Origin: Flavobacterium psychrophilum
Lineage (GTDB): Bacteria > Bacteroidota > Bacteroidia > Flavobacteriales > Flavobacteriaceae
DNA: 64,000 nucleotides
NCBI GenBank assembly: GCA_001708385.1
Contig: CP012388.1
Span: 2,480,001-2,544,000 of the forward strand
Direction of reading: 5' to 3'
The notes below the pieces were generated by a model. It was not told where the DNA came from. It saw only the letters and a program-made list of their open reading frames with translations, and did not search any database. Position numbers and translations under genes: made by a program. Numbering within the stretch: the first letter of the stretch is position 1; every line of letters begins with the position of its first letter. Shown piece after piece: positions 39,482 to 48,573 of this stretch.

Positions 39482-40720
39482 TTGAAGTACTTAACCGTCA
39501 TACTGTTACTATTTAGCTTAATCGCCTGTAAGAACGAGGAAAAAGATACCGCAAAACCCAAAAAAGCTGCCATAAAAAAGGAGCCTGTAATTAAAGAGTT
39601 TGGATTTACCCTAAACGACTTTAAAGTGGTGCACGACACCATAGAAACCGGCGACACTTTTGGTAAAATTTTGGGTGATGAAGGATATAGTGCTGCCCAG
39701 GTGCATGCTGTAACCGAAAAGATCCGCGATTCGTTTGCTTTAAGGGATATACGAATAGGTAAGCCGTTTACTTTACTTAAAGACAAGAAGAATCCAAACA
39801 AACTTCAGGTTTTTGTGTATGAACCCGATGCTACCAGTTATTATGTGGTAGACCTTCGTGACTCAATCGCAAAAGCGTATAAGCATGTAAGGCCAATGAC
39901 CATTAAAAGAAGGCTTATCGTAGCCGAAATTGAAGGGTCGTTGTCTGAAACACTGGCAAATGCAGGGGCAACACCAGCCCTGGCACATGAACTTTCTGAG
40001 ATTTATGCATGGTCTATTGACTTCTTTAAAATTCAGAAAGGCGATAAATTTGCTGTTGCGGTAAACGAAAAATACATAGACGGCACTACCTACGCCGGAT
40101 TGCAAAATATTGAATCATCGTACTTTGAATATAAAGGAAAGCGTATTTATGCATTTCCATTTCAGCGTGACCCTAATTCTAAGAAAGTTGACTTTTATGA
40201 CGAAGAAGGAAAAGTGCTTAAAAGCATGTTCCTGAAAGCGCCGCTAAAATTCAGCCGTATTAGTTCAAGATTTTCGCCGAGGCGTTTCCATCCCGTACAG
40301 GGACGTTGGAAAGCGCATAACGGTACCGATTATGCCGCTCCGCATGGTACACCTATTATGACTACCGCCAACGGTGTGGTAGAGCGTACAGGCTATACCG
40401 CCGGTAACGGTAACTTTGTTAAGGTTAGGCACAATGGGCAGTATTCTACCCAGTACCTGCATATGAGTAAAATACTCGTAAGGAACGGGCAAAGGGTATC
40501 GCAGGGCGATGTGATAGGTAAGGTTGGCAGTACCGGCCTTGCAACAGGACCGCACGTATGCTACCGCTTCTGGAAAAATGGGGTGCAGGTAGACGCGCTC
40601 AGAATGAAACTTCCAAGCTCTGAACCTATGAGCTCTAAAGATAAGCCGCGCTTTGAGGCGTATATGACTCCGCTTAAAAAGGAGTTAGACAGTATATCAG
40701 ACATCAAATTCTCAAAATAA
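39482..40720 (+). CDS. M23 family metallopeptidase lipoprotein (TTG start)
   Basis: A 412-residue lipoprotein. The only sensible start is the TTG at 39482, which gives the signal MKYLTVILLLFSLIAC with the lipid cysteine; no ATG precedes the signal. The N-terminal half (about 40-250) contains repeated small domains that bind cell-wall material (KVVHDTIETGDTFGKILGDE resembles a LysM-like/OapA start). The C-terminal M23 domain shows HNGTDYAAPHGTPIMTTANG near residue 280 and QYLHMSKILVRNGQRVSQGD near 325, giving the zinc ligands His, Asp and His. It cuts peptidoglycan cross-links at the envelope. pgi follows after 12 bases. Confidence 0.88.
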   Translation: MKYLTVILLLFSLIACKNEEKDTAKPKKAAIKKEPVIKEFGFTLNDFKVVHDTIETGDTFGKILGDEGYSAAQVHAVTEKIRDSFALRDIRIGKPFTLLKDKKNPNKLQVFVYEPDATSYYVVDLRDSIAKAYKHVRPMTIKRRLIVAEIEGSLSETLANAGATPALAHELSEIYAWSIDFFKIQKGDKFAVAVNEKYIDGTTYAGLQNIESSYFEYKGKRIYAFPFQRDPNSKKVDFYDEEGKVLKSMFLKAPLKFSRISSRFSPRRFHPVQGRWKAHNGTDYAAPHGTPIMTTANGVVERTGYTAGNGNFVKVRHNGQYSTQYLHMSKILVRNGQRVSQGDVIGKVGSTGLATGPHVCYRFWKNGVQVDALRMKLPSSEPMSSKDKPRFEAYMTPLKKELDSISDIKFSK

Positions 40721-40732
40721 ATTCACATTATA

Positions 40733-42373
40733 ATGGCACTAGAAAACATCAATCCTTCGGGTACTGCTGCATGGCAGGAACTAACGCAGCATTTTGCGGA
40801 GATGCAGAATGCATCTATGAAAGACATGTTTGCTTCGGATAAAGGCAGGACAGCAAAATTCAATATTCAGTGGAACGATTTTGTAGTTGATTATTCTAAG
40901 AATATCATCAGCGAAAAAACAGTGCAGCTGCTTCAGGATCTTGCAAAACAGGCTAACCTTTCGGGTGCTATTGATGCTTATTTTGGAGGAGATGCTATAA
41001 ACCGTACCGAAGGCAGGGCTGTATTGCATACTGCACTTCGTGCGCCTTCAACTGCCGATATTAAAGTAGACGGCGTTAATGTAATGCCGGAGATCTATTC
41101 GGTTAAAAACAAAATAAAACAGTTTTGCGATGCTGTCATCGGCGGAAGCAAAAAAGGATATACAGGCAAGGCGTTTACCGATGTGGTGAATATTGGTATC
41201 GGTGGATCTGATCTCGGCCCTGCTATGGTTGTAGAATCGCTTAAATTCTACAAGAACCAGCTTAATGTCAGGTTTATATCTAACGTAGATGGCGACCATG
41301 TTATGGAAAGCCTTAAAGGGCTTAATCCCGAAACTACATTGTTTGTAATTGCCTCTAAAACATTTACAACGCAGGAGACACTTACCAATGCAGAAACTGC
41401 AAGGGAATGGTTTCTTAAAACAGCTTCTCAGGAAGATGTGGCGAAACATTTTGTGGCGGTATCGACGAACATTCAGAAAGTAACCGAATTCGGTATTGCT
41501 GAAGACAACATTTTCCCGATGTGGGACTGGGTTGGCGGACGCTTTTCACTTTGGAGTGCTGTAGGACTTACAATTGCACTTGCAGTAGGTTTTGAAAACT
41601 TTGATAAATTACTGAAAGGTGCTAACGAAATGGACGAGCATTTCCGCACCGAATCACACGATAAAAACATTCCGGTAGTGCTGGCATTGCTTAGCATCTG
41701 GTACAACAACTTCTTTGGTGCCGAAAGCGAAGCGCTGATTCCGTATACACAATACCTTCAAAAGCTTGCGCCATACCTTCAGCAGGGAATTATGGAGAGC
41801 AATGGTAAGAGTATAGGCCGCGATGGCAAACCTGTTAATTACCAAACGGGCACAATTATCTGGGGTGAGCCGGGAACTAACTCCCAGCATGCTTTCTTCC
41901 AGCTGATTCACCAGGGTACAAAATTGATTCCAACAGATTTTATAGGATTTATTGAGCCGCTTCACGGCAATAAAGACCACCACGATAAACTAATGTCTAA
42001 CTTCTTTGCACAGACTGAAGCGTTACTTAACGGTAAGACGGAAGCACAAGTACAGGCGGAGTTTGACAAAGCGGGTGTAGCTGCTGATAAAGCAGATTAC
42101 TTACGTCCGTTTAAAGTGTTCAATGGCAATAAGCCAACAAATACATTATTAATTAAAAGGTTAACGCCGGAAACACTTGGTTCGCTTGTAGCCTTATACG
42201 AGCATAAGATATTTGTACAGGGTGTTATCTGGAATATATTTAGCTACGACCAATGGGGTGTAGAGCTTGGCAAGCAATTGGCAAACTCTATTCTTGACGA
42301 AATAAACTCAAAAGACATCAAAACACATGACAGTTCTACAACTTTCTTATTAGAGAAGTTTTTAGGGAAATAG
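40733..42373 (+). CDS. pgi: Glucose-6-phosphate isomerase
   Basis: A 546-residue cytoplasmic enzyme interconverting glucose-6-phosphate and fructose-6-phosphate. Seen: [20 protein letters not shown] near residue 145 with the sugar-phosphate loop, [19 protein letters not shown] near 205, [13 protein letters not shown] near 265, the base Glu in [20 protein letters not shown] near 375 with the catalytic His, and [20 protein letters not shown] with LGKQLA near 510. All PGI signatures are intact and the length is that of the large bacterial form. It shares a 12-base gap with the M23 gene and ends with a terminator at 42417-42450. Confidence 0.97.
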   Translation: MALENINPSGTAAWQELTQHFAEMQNASMKDMFASDKGRTAKFNIQWNDFVVDYSKNIISEKTVQLLQDLAKQANLSGAIDAYFGGDAINRTEGRAVLHTALRAPSTADIKVDGVNVMPEIYSVKNKIKQFCDAVIGGSKKGYTGKAFTDVVNIGIGGSDLGPAMVVESLKFYKNQLNVRFISNVDGDHVMESLKGLNPETTLFVIASKTFTTQETLTNAETAREWFLKTASQEDVAKHFVAVSTNIQKVTEFGIAEDNIFPMWDWVGGRFSLWSAVGLTIALAVGFENFDKLLKGANEMDEHFRTESHDKNIPVVLALLSIWYNNFFGAESEALIPYTQYLQKLAPYLQQGIMESNGKSIGRDGKPVNYQTGTIIWGEPGTNSQHAFFQLIHQGTKLIPTDFIGFIEPLHGNKDHHDKLMSNFFAQTEALLNGKTEAQVQAEFDKAGVAADKADYLRPFKVFNGNKPTNTLLIKRLTPETLGSLVALYEHKIFVQGVIWNIFSYDQWGVELGKQLANSILDEINSKDIKTHDSSTTFLLEKFLGK

Positions 42374-42816
42374 TTGCCGGTTGATAGTTGTCGGATTTCC
42401 GATACTGAAAAACACCAAGCCCTGAAGAGTAATCTTCGGGGTTTTGTTTTTTATATTAATCCCTATTCTCTTCGAGGGGAAGACTCAGGTTGCCTCAAAT
42501 GTGTTGGTCTATTTTAAGCATAATTACTTCCGGATTCCTCTCTTTTGAGAATGGGTTTGGGGGTGAAGTTAATAGGGTAGCTTTTTTTAAAAATTAATCA
42601 TAATAAATAATATCACAGTGACAATTTGTAAGTATAAAAGTTAAATAATTAGTTTTTTTAAACTAATGGCGTGAATATTGCGTTTATATATATACTACAG
42701 CTAAGGAGGTCTTCCGAAAAAATTCCGGTATCCCGATAATATAGAAATCCCCCCTGTCATCTGGTTATGCATATTACTGCATGACCGGTATAAATCGTTG
42801 TGGTGATTCTACGCTT
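42374..42816. other. Intergenic stretch: terminator, repeat arm and palindrome
   Basis: A single arm of family E (TAGTTGCCGGTTGATAGTTG, 42371-42392) abuts the pgi stop. The terminator AAGCCCTGAAGA / TCTTCGGGGTTTT lies at 42417-42450. Worn family D sequence follows (42475-42570). At 42649-42666 a palindrome TTAGTTT-TTTT-AAACTAA with 7-base arms lies upstream of the desaturase gene and could be an operator. No TAnnTTTG box was found before the desaturase. Confidence 0.6.
42417..42450 (+). terminator. Terminator of pgi
   Basis: AAGCCCTGAAGA (42417-42428), loop GTAA, TCTTCGGGGTT (42433-42443) with G-U pairs, then TTGTTTTTT. Confidence 0.8.
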
Positions 42817-43902
42817 ATGAATACCCGATTAAAATTTAAAAGTGCATCCAAATCCCTTTTTATGGCAACCATCCGTGAAAGGGTAGACAACTATTTTGAA
42901 ACCTCAAGCAAGTCCTGCAATGCTAACACTACCATGTGGGTTAAAACCGCGATTTTTCTTGGTGGTTTTGTGTTATTGTACGGACTGATTATATCTAACG
43001 TATTTACAGCGTGGGCGATGTTGCCAATGGCGATGCTTCTTGGTATGTTTTGTGCCTTTGTAGGCTTTAATATCTGCCATGATGCAATACATGGGGCTTT
43101 TTCCTCTAATACAACTATTAACAGGATATTCAGTGCTGTATTTAATCTTGTTGGTGCCAATCCGTATGTGTGGACAATTACCCACAATGCAGTGCATCAT
43201 ACCTATACTAATATTCCAGGTCACGATGAAGACATAGATGTTGCTCCCGGGCTGATACGAATATCTGATGAAGAACCTGTAAACAGGCTTCAGCGTTATC
43301 AGCATTGGTATGCTTTTCCGCTGTATAGCCTAGCGTCGTTGTCGTGGGTTTTTAGAAAAGACTATAAGAAATTCTTTCAGCCAAAGGTAGGACAGACAGT
43401 AGTAAAACATCCAAAGATGGAATACTTCAACCTGTTTTTTGCAAAAGGTGTGTATTACTTTCTGTTTATTGTATTGCCATTACTGGTGCTTGATATAACG
43501 TGGTGGCAGTTTATGATTGGTTTCCTGGCATTGCACGTTGCACAGGGGCTTACTATGGGGTTGGTGTTTCAGTTAGCGCACGTTGTGGAGGGAACAGAGT
43601 TTCCCATGCCGGATAATGCGACAGGAAACATAGAAGAAGCCTGGGCAGAACACCAAATGCGTACTACAGCTAATTTTGCTGCTGATAGCCGCATCGCTGC
43701 TTTCTTTTTAGGGGGCTTAAATATGCAGATTGAGCATCACCTTTTTCCTAAAGTATGCCATGTGCATTATGGCAAAATCAGCAAAATTGTAAAAGTTACC
43801 GCTGCCGAATTTGATATACCCTATATTGAGAGCAAAACCTTTTTTGAAGCGTTAAGATCGCACTACAGAATGCTTAAAAAATTTGGTTTAGAGGCATCTT
43901 AA
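42817..43902 (+). CDS. Membrane fatty-acid desaturase (front-end/linoleoyl-CoA type)
   Basis: A 361-residue di-iron membrane enzyme. Three histidine boxes are present: HDAIHGAF near residue 90, HNAVHHTYTN near residue 126 and QIEHHLFPKVCH near residue 310. The QxxHH third box is typical of front-end and related acyl-CoA desaturases. Hydrophobic segments at about 42-80 and 190-260 supply the membrane anchor. The start at 42817 (MNTRLKFKSASKS) is preferred over an ATG at 42781, because homologues start near this point. It probably introduces double bases into membrane lipids; a palindrome at 42649-42666 may control it. Confidence 0.9.
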   Translation: MNTRLKFKSASKSLFMATIRERVDNYFETSSKSCNANTTMWVKTAIFLGGFVLLYGLIISNVFTAWAMLPMAMLLGMFCAFVGFNICHDAIHGAFSSNTTINRIFSAVFNLVGANPYVWTITHNAVHHTYTNIPGHDEDIDVAPGLIRISDEEPVNRLQRYQHWYAFPLYSLASLSWVFRKDYKKFFQPKVGQTVVKHPKMEYFNLFFAKGVYYFLFIVLPLLVLDITWWQFMIGFLALHVAQGLTMGLVFQLAHVVEGTEFPMPDNATGNIEEAWAEHQMRTTANFAADSRIAAFFLGGLNMQIEHHLFPKVCHVHYGKISKIVKVTAAEFDIPYIESKTFFEALRSHYRMLKKFGLEAS

Positions 43903-44081
43903 CGTTAAAAAACGGTTTGCTAAAAGTGCAAAAACTGAAAACTTAACATTGGCTTTTTTATGGGTGTAACCCCTTTACCTCTCGGGGCTTAACGGTGTTA
44001 ATTGCTTCTTAGACAGGCTCTAAATAAGCGTTAACAACTAATTAACAGGGGTTTTTAAGGTCGTTTTTATACGTAATGTGT

Positions 44082-44089
44082 TATATTTG
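44082..44089 (+). promoter_or_regulatory. -7 box of the 44112 gene
   Basis: TATATTTG, perfect -7 box, 22 bases before the ATG at 44112. No clear -33 element. Confidence 0.55.
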
Positions 44090-44111
44090 CGTTCCTAATA
44101 AATACAAAACT

Positions 44112-44552
44112 ATGTACAAGGGTATTTTAGACCTGCACTCTTACTGGGCATTTGCCGTATTAGTATTTTTATTCCTGGCTGCGCTTAATGCGTTTGTAGG
44201 TTTATCTCAAAAAAGGGCGTTTCTGCCAAAAGACAGACAGATTGCACTTATGGCTTTAATTTTTACCCACCTGCAGTTTGTATTTGGTTTAGTGTTGCTT
44301 TTCGTGTCTCCGTATATGGAAACAGCAAAACAATTAGGAATGGGCGCAGTTATGAAAAACGCCGAAATTAGAAAGATGATCGTTGAGCACCCGCTTATCA
44401 ATTTGATAGCTATTGTTCTTATAACGATAGGGTGGTCTACACATAAAAAAGCTACAGAAAGTAGCGTTAAATTTAAGAAAATTGGAATTTTTTATGCCAT
44501 AGGTTTAGTACTGCTTTTAAGCAGGATTCCGTGGAGCCAATGGCTTAGCTAA
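44112..44552 (+). CDS. Four-helix membrane protein (cytochrome b-like)
   Basis: A 146-residue integral membrane protein with four hydrophobic helices (about 13-32, 47-66, 90-110 and 122-140). Histidines lie at helix ends: DLHSYWAFAVL, FTHLQFVFGLVLL, VEHPLINLIAIVLITIG and GWSTHKK. Such a pattern can bind heme, and proteins of this kind are often labelled cytochrome B in Flavobacteriaceae. Heme binding is inferred from the histidines only. The ATG at 44112 has a -7 box 22 bases upstream, supporting this start over the 36-base longer frame. Confidence 0.65.
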   Translation: MYKGILDLHSYWAFAVLVFLFLAALNAFVGLSQKRAFLPKDRQIALMALIFTHLQFVFGLVLLFVSPYMETAKQLGMGAVMKNAEIRKMIVEHPLINLIAIVLITIGWSTHKKATESSVKFKKIGIFYAIGLVLLLSRIPWSQWLS

Positions 44553-44560
44553 ACCTTTTT

Positions 44561-44586
44561 AAAAAGCCTCCCGAAGGCTTTTTGTG
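44561..44586 (+). terminator. Terminator of the membrane protein gene
   Basis: AAAAAGCCT (44561-44569), loop CCCG, AAGGCTTTTT (44574-44583), then TGTG. Confidence 0.85.
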
Positions 44587-44632
44587 TCTCATGGCATGTT
44601 ATTTGTTAAACTACGGGAAAATTATAATAATT

Positions 44633-45148
44633 ATGAAGAATAGTATTATCGTTTTTAGTGTTTCATTAGTCTTACTAATAATAACGGGCTTTACAACTGG
44701 AAGTGAAACAGCTTCCGAAACAAAAAAAACAGAAAAACATCTTATTGCTACGGTTTTAGATTCTACCGAAACCATTACAGCAGAAGATGCCGCTGCAAAA
44801 GCAGCCGAAAAAGCAAAACCTGCAGAGCCAAAACTTACCCTGTATAAGGACAATGTAATGGCAACCTACTACGCAGATAAATTCAACGGCAGGAAAACCA
44901 CCAGTGGTGAGCGTTTTCACAATCACAAATATACTGCTGCCCACATGAAACTGCCTTTTGGCACGATGGTAAGGGTTACTAACGAAAGCAACGGAAAGTT
45001 TGTGGATGTTAAAGTAAACGACCGCGGGCCTTTTAGCAAAAAGCTGGAAATAGACTTGACAAAAAAAGCCTTCATGGAAATTGCCTCTAAAAAAGGTACC
45101 GGTAGCTTTAAAGTGAAAATGGAAATCATTGACGCTGCTGCTGAATAA
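44633..45148 (+). CDS. RlpA-like double-psi beta-barrel protein, copy 1
   Basis: A 171-residue exported protein. After a signal/anchor (MKNSIIVFSVSLVLLIITGF) and an Ala/Lys/Glu-rich linker (EDAAAKAAEKAKPAEPKL) comes a double-psi beta barrel of the RlpA type: ATYYADKFNGRKTTSGERF near residue 78, KYTAAHMKLPFGTMVRVT and [11 protein letters not shown] near residue 123, with the catalytic Asp of the family in NDRGPF. RlpA proteins act on denuded peptidoglycan at the septum or bind it. There is no lipid cysteine, unlike copy 2. The start ATG 44633 is chosen over an upstream frame at 44582. Copy 2 follows after three bases. Confidence 0.87.
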   Translation: MKNSIIVFSVSLVLLIITGFTTGSETASETKKTEKHLIATVLDSTETITAEDAAAKAAEKAKPAEPKLTLYKDNVMATYYADKFNGRKTTSGERFHNHKYTAAHMKLPFGTMVRVTNESNGKFVDVKVNDRGPFSKKLEIDLTKKAFMEIASKKGTGSFKVKMEIIDAAAE

Positions 45149-45151
45149 TTT

Positions 45152-45523
45152 ATGATGAAGCGCATACTTATACTATTACTTCTAACAGCCCTTGCGGGCT
45201 GTTCGTCGTCTAAGGGAGATTTCAGTTCGTATGACAGGAGTGCGAAGGCCTCGTATTATGCGGCAAAATTCAACGGAAAGAGTACTGCCAGCGGCGAACG
45301 CTTTAGCAACAGTAAACTTACTGCAGCACACAGAAAGTTACCTTTCGGGACAAAAATTAAAGTTACTAATCTTAGTAACGGCAAATCGGTTGTTGTAAAA
45401 GTAAACGATCGTGGTCCTTTTTCAGGAGGGTTTGATATTGACCTTTCTAAAAAAGCGTACATGCAGATTCGCGACAAAAAGAGCCGTGGCCATATGATGG
45501 TTTCTATTGAAGTTGCTAAATAG
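45152..45523 (+). CDS. RlpA-like lipoprotein, copy 2
   Basis: A 123-residue lipoprotein ([17 protein letters not shown] with the lipid cysteine at residue 17). It consists almost only of the double-psi barrel: [58 protein letters not shown]. It is clearly a tandem duplicate of the gene at 44633, but anchored as a lipoprotein and without the linker. Three bases separate the two, so they share a transcript. The two copies may work at different sites in the envelope. Confidence 0.87.
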   Translation: MMKRILILLLLTALAGCSSSKGDFSSYDRSAKASYYAAKFNGKSTASGERFSNSKLTAAHRKLPFGTKIKVTNLSNGKSVVVKVNDRGPFSGGFDIDLSKKAYMQIRDKKSRGHMMVSIEVAK

Positions 45524-45636
45524 TGGTAATCAGTAATCAATCATAGTTTTGTAGTTTCTTTTTCTAACAAACTCTTTTCTGTAGTAAAATACTTTCTGCC
45601 AAAATAACCGCGGCATGCATTTTGATTTAATTTCAT

Positions 45637-45644
45637 TATATTTG
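45637..45644 (+). promoter_or_regulatory. -7 box of the BI-1 family gene
   Basis: TATATTTG lies 25 bases before the ATG at 45670. TTTG at 45621-45624 is only 12 bases upstream, so it is not a normal -33 partner. Confidence 0.5.
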
Positions 45645-45669
45645 AAATGCAATTAAACTCACACAATCG

Positions 45670-46449
45670 ATGGAACTAAAATCTAAAAACCCATTTTTAA
45701 GCAATAAGTCCTTTACAAAAGGAACTCCCCAGGTGTATGACGCACAGGGTAACGCGCTTATAGACTTCAACAACACCATGACTGTTAGTGGTGCAATGAA
45801 CAAAAGCTTTATACTTTTATTATTGCTTCTTACAGGTGCCTTTACCGTATGGTATATGATTATGAATGGAAGCAATCCGTTTCCGTTTATGATTACAGGT
45901 GCAGTAGTTGGACTAATTATGGTAATCGCTTCGGCCTTTAAACCACAATATTCACAATATCTTGCTCCGGCATATGCCTTATTTGAAGGTTTGTTTATTG
46001 GAGGACTTTCGGTAGTTATAGACAGTATGTATCCGGGAGTTGCATTGCAGGCTGTTGGAGCTACATTTGTAACTTTTGGAGTATGCCTTGCATTATACAA
46101 GTTTAAGGTTGTAAAAGTTACAGAACAATTCAGGTCGGTAGTTATAGCGGCTACAATTGCTATTGCTACGTACTATATTATAAGTTTACTGGCATCATGG
46201 CTGTTTAATTTCCAGATGGTAGGACGCGGATTTAACGATAGCTCATGGATGAGCATTGGTATAAGCGTATTTGTAATTGTAATTGCAGCGCTTAACCTGT
46301 TTCTTGACTTTGACCTGATAGAAAAAGGCGCAGAACAGCGTCAGCCTAAATACATGGAGTGGTTTGGTGCAATGGGGCTTATGGTTACCCTCGTATGGCT
46401 TTATGTAGAATTTTTAAGGCTATTTGCTAAGCTTTCAAGCAGGGATTAA
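45670..46449 (+). CDS. Bax inhibitor-1/YccA family membrane protein
   Basis: A 259-residue inner-membrane protein with about seven helices, starting after a soluble N-terminus (MELKSKNPFLSNKSFTKGTP). Typical features include the FEGLFIGGLSVVIDSMYPG segment near residue 116, a middle helix pair, and the C-terminal FDLIEKGAEQRQPKYMEWFG near 218, which carries the acidic residues that control the calcium leak in BI-1 proteins. It probably influences ion or protein quality balance in the membrane. The gene stands alone with its own terminator. Confidence 0.88.
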   Translation: MELKSKNPFLSNKSFTKGTPQVYDAQGNALIDFNNTMTVSGAMNKSFILLLLLLTGAFTVWYMIMNGSNPFPFMITGAVVGLIMVIASAFKPQYSQYLAPAYALFEGLFIGGLSVVIDSMYPGVALQAVGATFVTFGVCLALYKFKVVKVTEQFRSVVIAATIAIATYYIISLLASWLFNFQMVGRGFNDSSWMSIGISVFVIVIAALNLFLDFDLIEKGAEQRQPKYMEWFGAMGLMVTLVWLYVEFLRLFAKLSSRD

Positions 46450-46468
46450 TTTCCTCTTAATTATATTG

Positions 46469-46497
46469 AAAGGCTATCCGGAAGGATAGCCTTTTTT
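46469..46497 (+). terminator. Terminator of the BI-1 family gene
   Basis: AAAGGCTATCC (46469-46479), loop GGAA, GGATAGCCTTT (46484-46494), then TTT. Confidence 0.92.
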
Positions 46498-46557
46498 GGT
46501 TAGCTAAAATTGAATCTTGACTATAGTAAGTTAGTGTGTTACTTAAATATCTGACTT

Positions 46558-47658
46558 TTAAAACTCAAACTTCAATTGTACCGCTACTGGTTTTTTAACG
46601 CCTGATTCTTCGGTATTAAGGTTCGACAGTGATATGCCTAATAGTCGTACCGAATCTTTTGGTTTTTCCTGATAGAGCAATTCTTTTACAGTTTCCAGCA
46701 TCAGGCTTTTGTCCGATATAAAATAGGGAAGGGTCTTGCTGCGTGTCTGCTGCGTAAAGTCGGAATACTTTATTTTAAGGGTTACGGTTTTACCCGCAAT
46801 CTTTTTCTTTTTCAGGCGACGTTCCAGTTCGTTGGCTATGTCATCGAGTTTTTCCAGCATAAACATCTCAGATACCAAGTTCTCAGAAAAAGTGTGTTCA
46901 GTCCCTACAGATTTTACCAGCCTGTCGGGTTTAACCTGTCCGTTATGTATACCACGCACCACGTAATAATAATATGCACCCGATTTACCAAAATGTTCTG
47001 TAAGGTATTCAACTGTTTTTAGTTTGAGGTCAGCGCCCGTAAATATGCCCAGTTGGTACATTTTTTCTTCGGTTACTTTACCTACACCATAAAATTTACC
47101 AATTGGCAGGTTTTCGAGGAACTCCAGGACTTCATCAGGGTTTACGGTTTTCTGTCCGTTAGGCTTGTTGTAGTCGCTGGCAACCTTGGCAATAAATTTA
47201 TTGATGGATATACCTGCCGATGCCGTTAAGCCTGTCTTATCGAATATCTTCTGCCTTATCTCTTTCGCAATAAGCGATGCACTTGGGTTGCCTTTTTTAT
47301 TTTGGGTGACATCGAGGTAAGCTTCATCCAGCGAAAGCGGTTCTACCAGATCGGTATATTCAAGAAATATCTCGCGTATGCGTTGGGATATTTCACGATA
47401 GCGTTCAAACCTGGGGCGAACGAATATTAAATGCGGGCATTTTTTCTTCGCCAAAAAACCGCTCATAGCACTGCGAACACCAAACTTACGCGCCTCGTAG
47501 CTTGCGGCTGCCACTACGCCACGGCTTTCGCCACCGCCTACAGCAAGTGCCTTGCCCCTGAGTTCGGGGTTGTCGAGCTGTTCTACCGATGCGTAGAAAG
47601 CGTCCATGTCTACATGGATTATTTTACGCAGGTGTATTTGGGGTTCGGGCGATTCCAT
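46558..47658 (-). CDS. dinB: DNA polymerase IV
   Basis: A 366-residue Y-family translesion polymerase. Seen: IIHVDMDAFYASVEQLDNPE at residues 13-32 with the first catalytic Asp, VAAASYEARKFGVRSAMSG near residue 50, the second acidic pair in EPLSLDEAYLDVTQNK near residue 103, GISINKFIAKVASDYNKPNG near 155, IGKFYGVGKVTEEKM (helix-hairpin-helix) near 185 and the little-finger domain (TLKIKYSDFTQQTRSKTL) near 300. The C-terminus (KKPVAVQLKFEF) is consistent with the family's end. A -7 box lies only four bases before the ATG. The gene is single. Confidence 0.95.
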   Translation of the reverse strand: MESPEPQIHLRKIIHVDMDAFYASVEQLDNPELRGKALAVGGGESRGVVAAASYEARKFGVRSAMSGFLAKKKCPHLIFVRPRFERYREISQRIREIFLEYTDLVEPLSLDEAYLDVTQNKKGNPSASLIAKEIRQKIFDKTGLTASAGISINKFIAKVASDYNKPNGQKTVNPDEVLEFLENLPIGKFYGVGKVTEEKMYQLGIFTGADLKLKTVEYLTEHFGKSGAYYYYVVRGIHNGQVKPDRLVKSVGTEHTFSENLVSEMFMLEKLDDIANELERRLKKKKIAGKTVTLKIKYSDFTQQTRSKTLPYFISDKSLMLETVKELLYQEKPKDSVRLLGISLSNLNTEESGVKKPVAVQLKFEF

Positions 47659-47662
47659 AATG

Positions 47663-47670
47663 CAAAATTA
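47663..47670 (-). promoter_or_regulatory. -7 box of dinB, four bases before the start codon
   Basis: On the minus strand TAATTTTG (47663-47670) ends four bases before the ATG at 47658, almost the same layout as at uvrC (TTTGCATTATG here, TTTGCAGTATG there). No TTTG was found 17-23 bases further up. Confidence 0.5.
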
Positions 47671-47689
47671 CAACATAGCTGTTATTGTT

Positions 47690-47733
47690 GGAATGCGGAT
47701 GACGCGGATTTAAGCGGATTATCACAGATTTAA
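47690..47733 (+). repeat. Single arm of repeat family B
   Basis: GGAATGCGGATGACGCGGAT followed by TTAAGCGGATTATCACAGATTT. It matches the other B arms and has no partner. Confidence 0.7.
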
Positions 47734-47792
47734 CTATTGCAAATAGTGTATAAGTAGTCACTACTAGCAACATTTACTAAAAAAGTTGTTGT

Positions 47793-47832
47793 CCTCACCC
47801 GAGCCCTTTTCAAAGGAGAGAGTCGGGGTGAG
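47793..47832. repeat. Family D hairpin repeat
   Basis: CCTCACCCGAGCCC and GTCGGGGTGAGG can pair around TTTTCAAAGGAGAGA. A family F string (CTGTCTGCAACTGAAAACTG) follows at 47849. Confidence 0.7.
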
Positions 47833-47916
47833 GAATGAAGAAACTCTGTCTGCAACTGAAAACTGACTACCTCAATTATTTTTCGTACCTTCATGTGGAC
47901 AAACAGACAACTTACT

Positions 47917-48573
47917 ATGAAAAAATCTGCCATATTATTAGGAGCAAGTGGTGGCGTGGGTAGCGAGCTGCTTAAGCTTTTGCTTGCCGATGACCGCTAT
48001 GAGACGGTAAAGCTTTTTTCGCGAAGCAAAAGCGATATAAACCATGCGAAGATAGAAGATCATGTAATTGACCTGTTTGAACTTGAAAAATACAAAGATG
48101 TTTTTACTGCCGATGAAGTATATTGCTGTATTGGTACTACCAAAGCGAAGACTCCGGACAAGGAAACATACAAGAAAATAGATTTTGGAATTCCGGCGAC
48201 TGCCGCAAAACTGGCCAAAGAAAACGGAATTTCAACTTTTTTGGTAATCTCTGCCATAGGCGCCGATGCTGATAGCAGCATTTTCTATAATCGCATAAAA
48301 GGGGAAATGCAGGATGCTGTACTTGATGAGGGAATAGCTAAAACCCATATCCTTCAGCCTTCGCTGATTGTTGCCCATAGAAAAGACAACCGCGTCATGG
48401 AGAAAATAGCCGAAGGTTTTATGTGGCTGCTTAATCCGCTGTTGGTTGGAAACGCTGCAAAATACAAAAGCATTAAGGCCGAAACCATTGCCAGGGCTTT
48501 AATTAAACTTGCTAATAATGGTTATAGGGCTGTTATTGTAACGTCTGATAAGATTCGGACGTTAGGGAAATAA
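47917..48573 (+). CDS. NAD(P)-binding Rossmann-fold oxidoreductase (atypical SDR)
   Basis: A 218-residue soluble protein: GASGGVGSELLKLLL near residue 8 is the dinucleotide-binding glycine motif, followed by VKLFSRSKSDI, YCCIGTTKAKTPDKETYKK near 70, STFLVISAIGADADSSIFYN near 105 and the YNRIKGEMQDAVLDEGIAK region near 123. The pattern is that of NAD(P)H-binding atypical short-chain dehydrogenases (HIM1/YraR-like). The substrate is not known. Start ATG 47917 is preferred over a frame 24 bases longer. Confidence 0.85.
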   Translation: MKKSAILLGASGGVGSELLKLLLADDRYETVKLFSRSKSDINHAKIEDHVIDLFELEKYKDVFTADEVYCCIGTTKAKTPDKETYKKIDFGIPATAAKLAKENGISTFLVISAIGADADSSIFYNRIKGEMQDAVLDEGIAKTHILQPSLIVAHRKDNRVMEKIAEGFMWLLNPLLVGNAAKYKSIKAETIARALIKLANNGYRAVIVTSDKIRTLGK

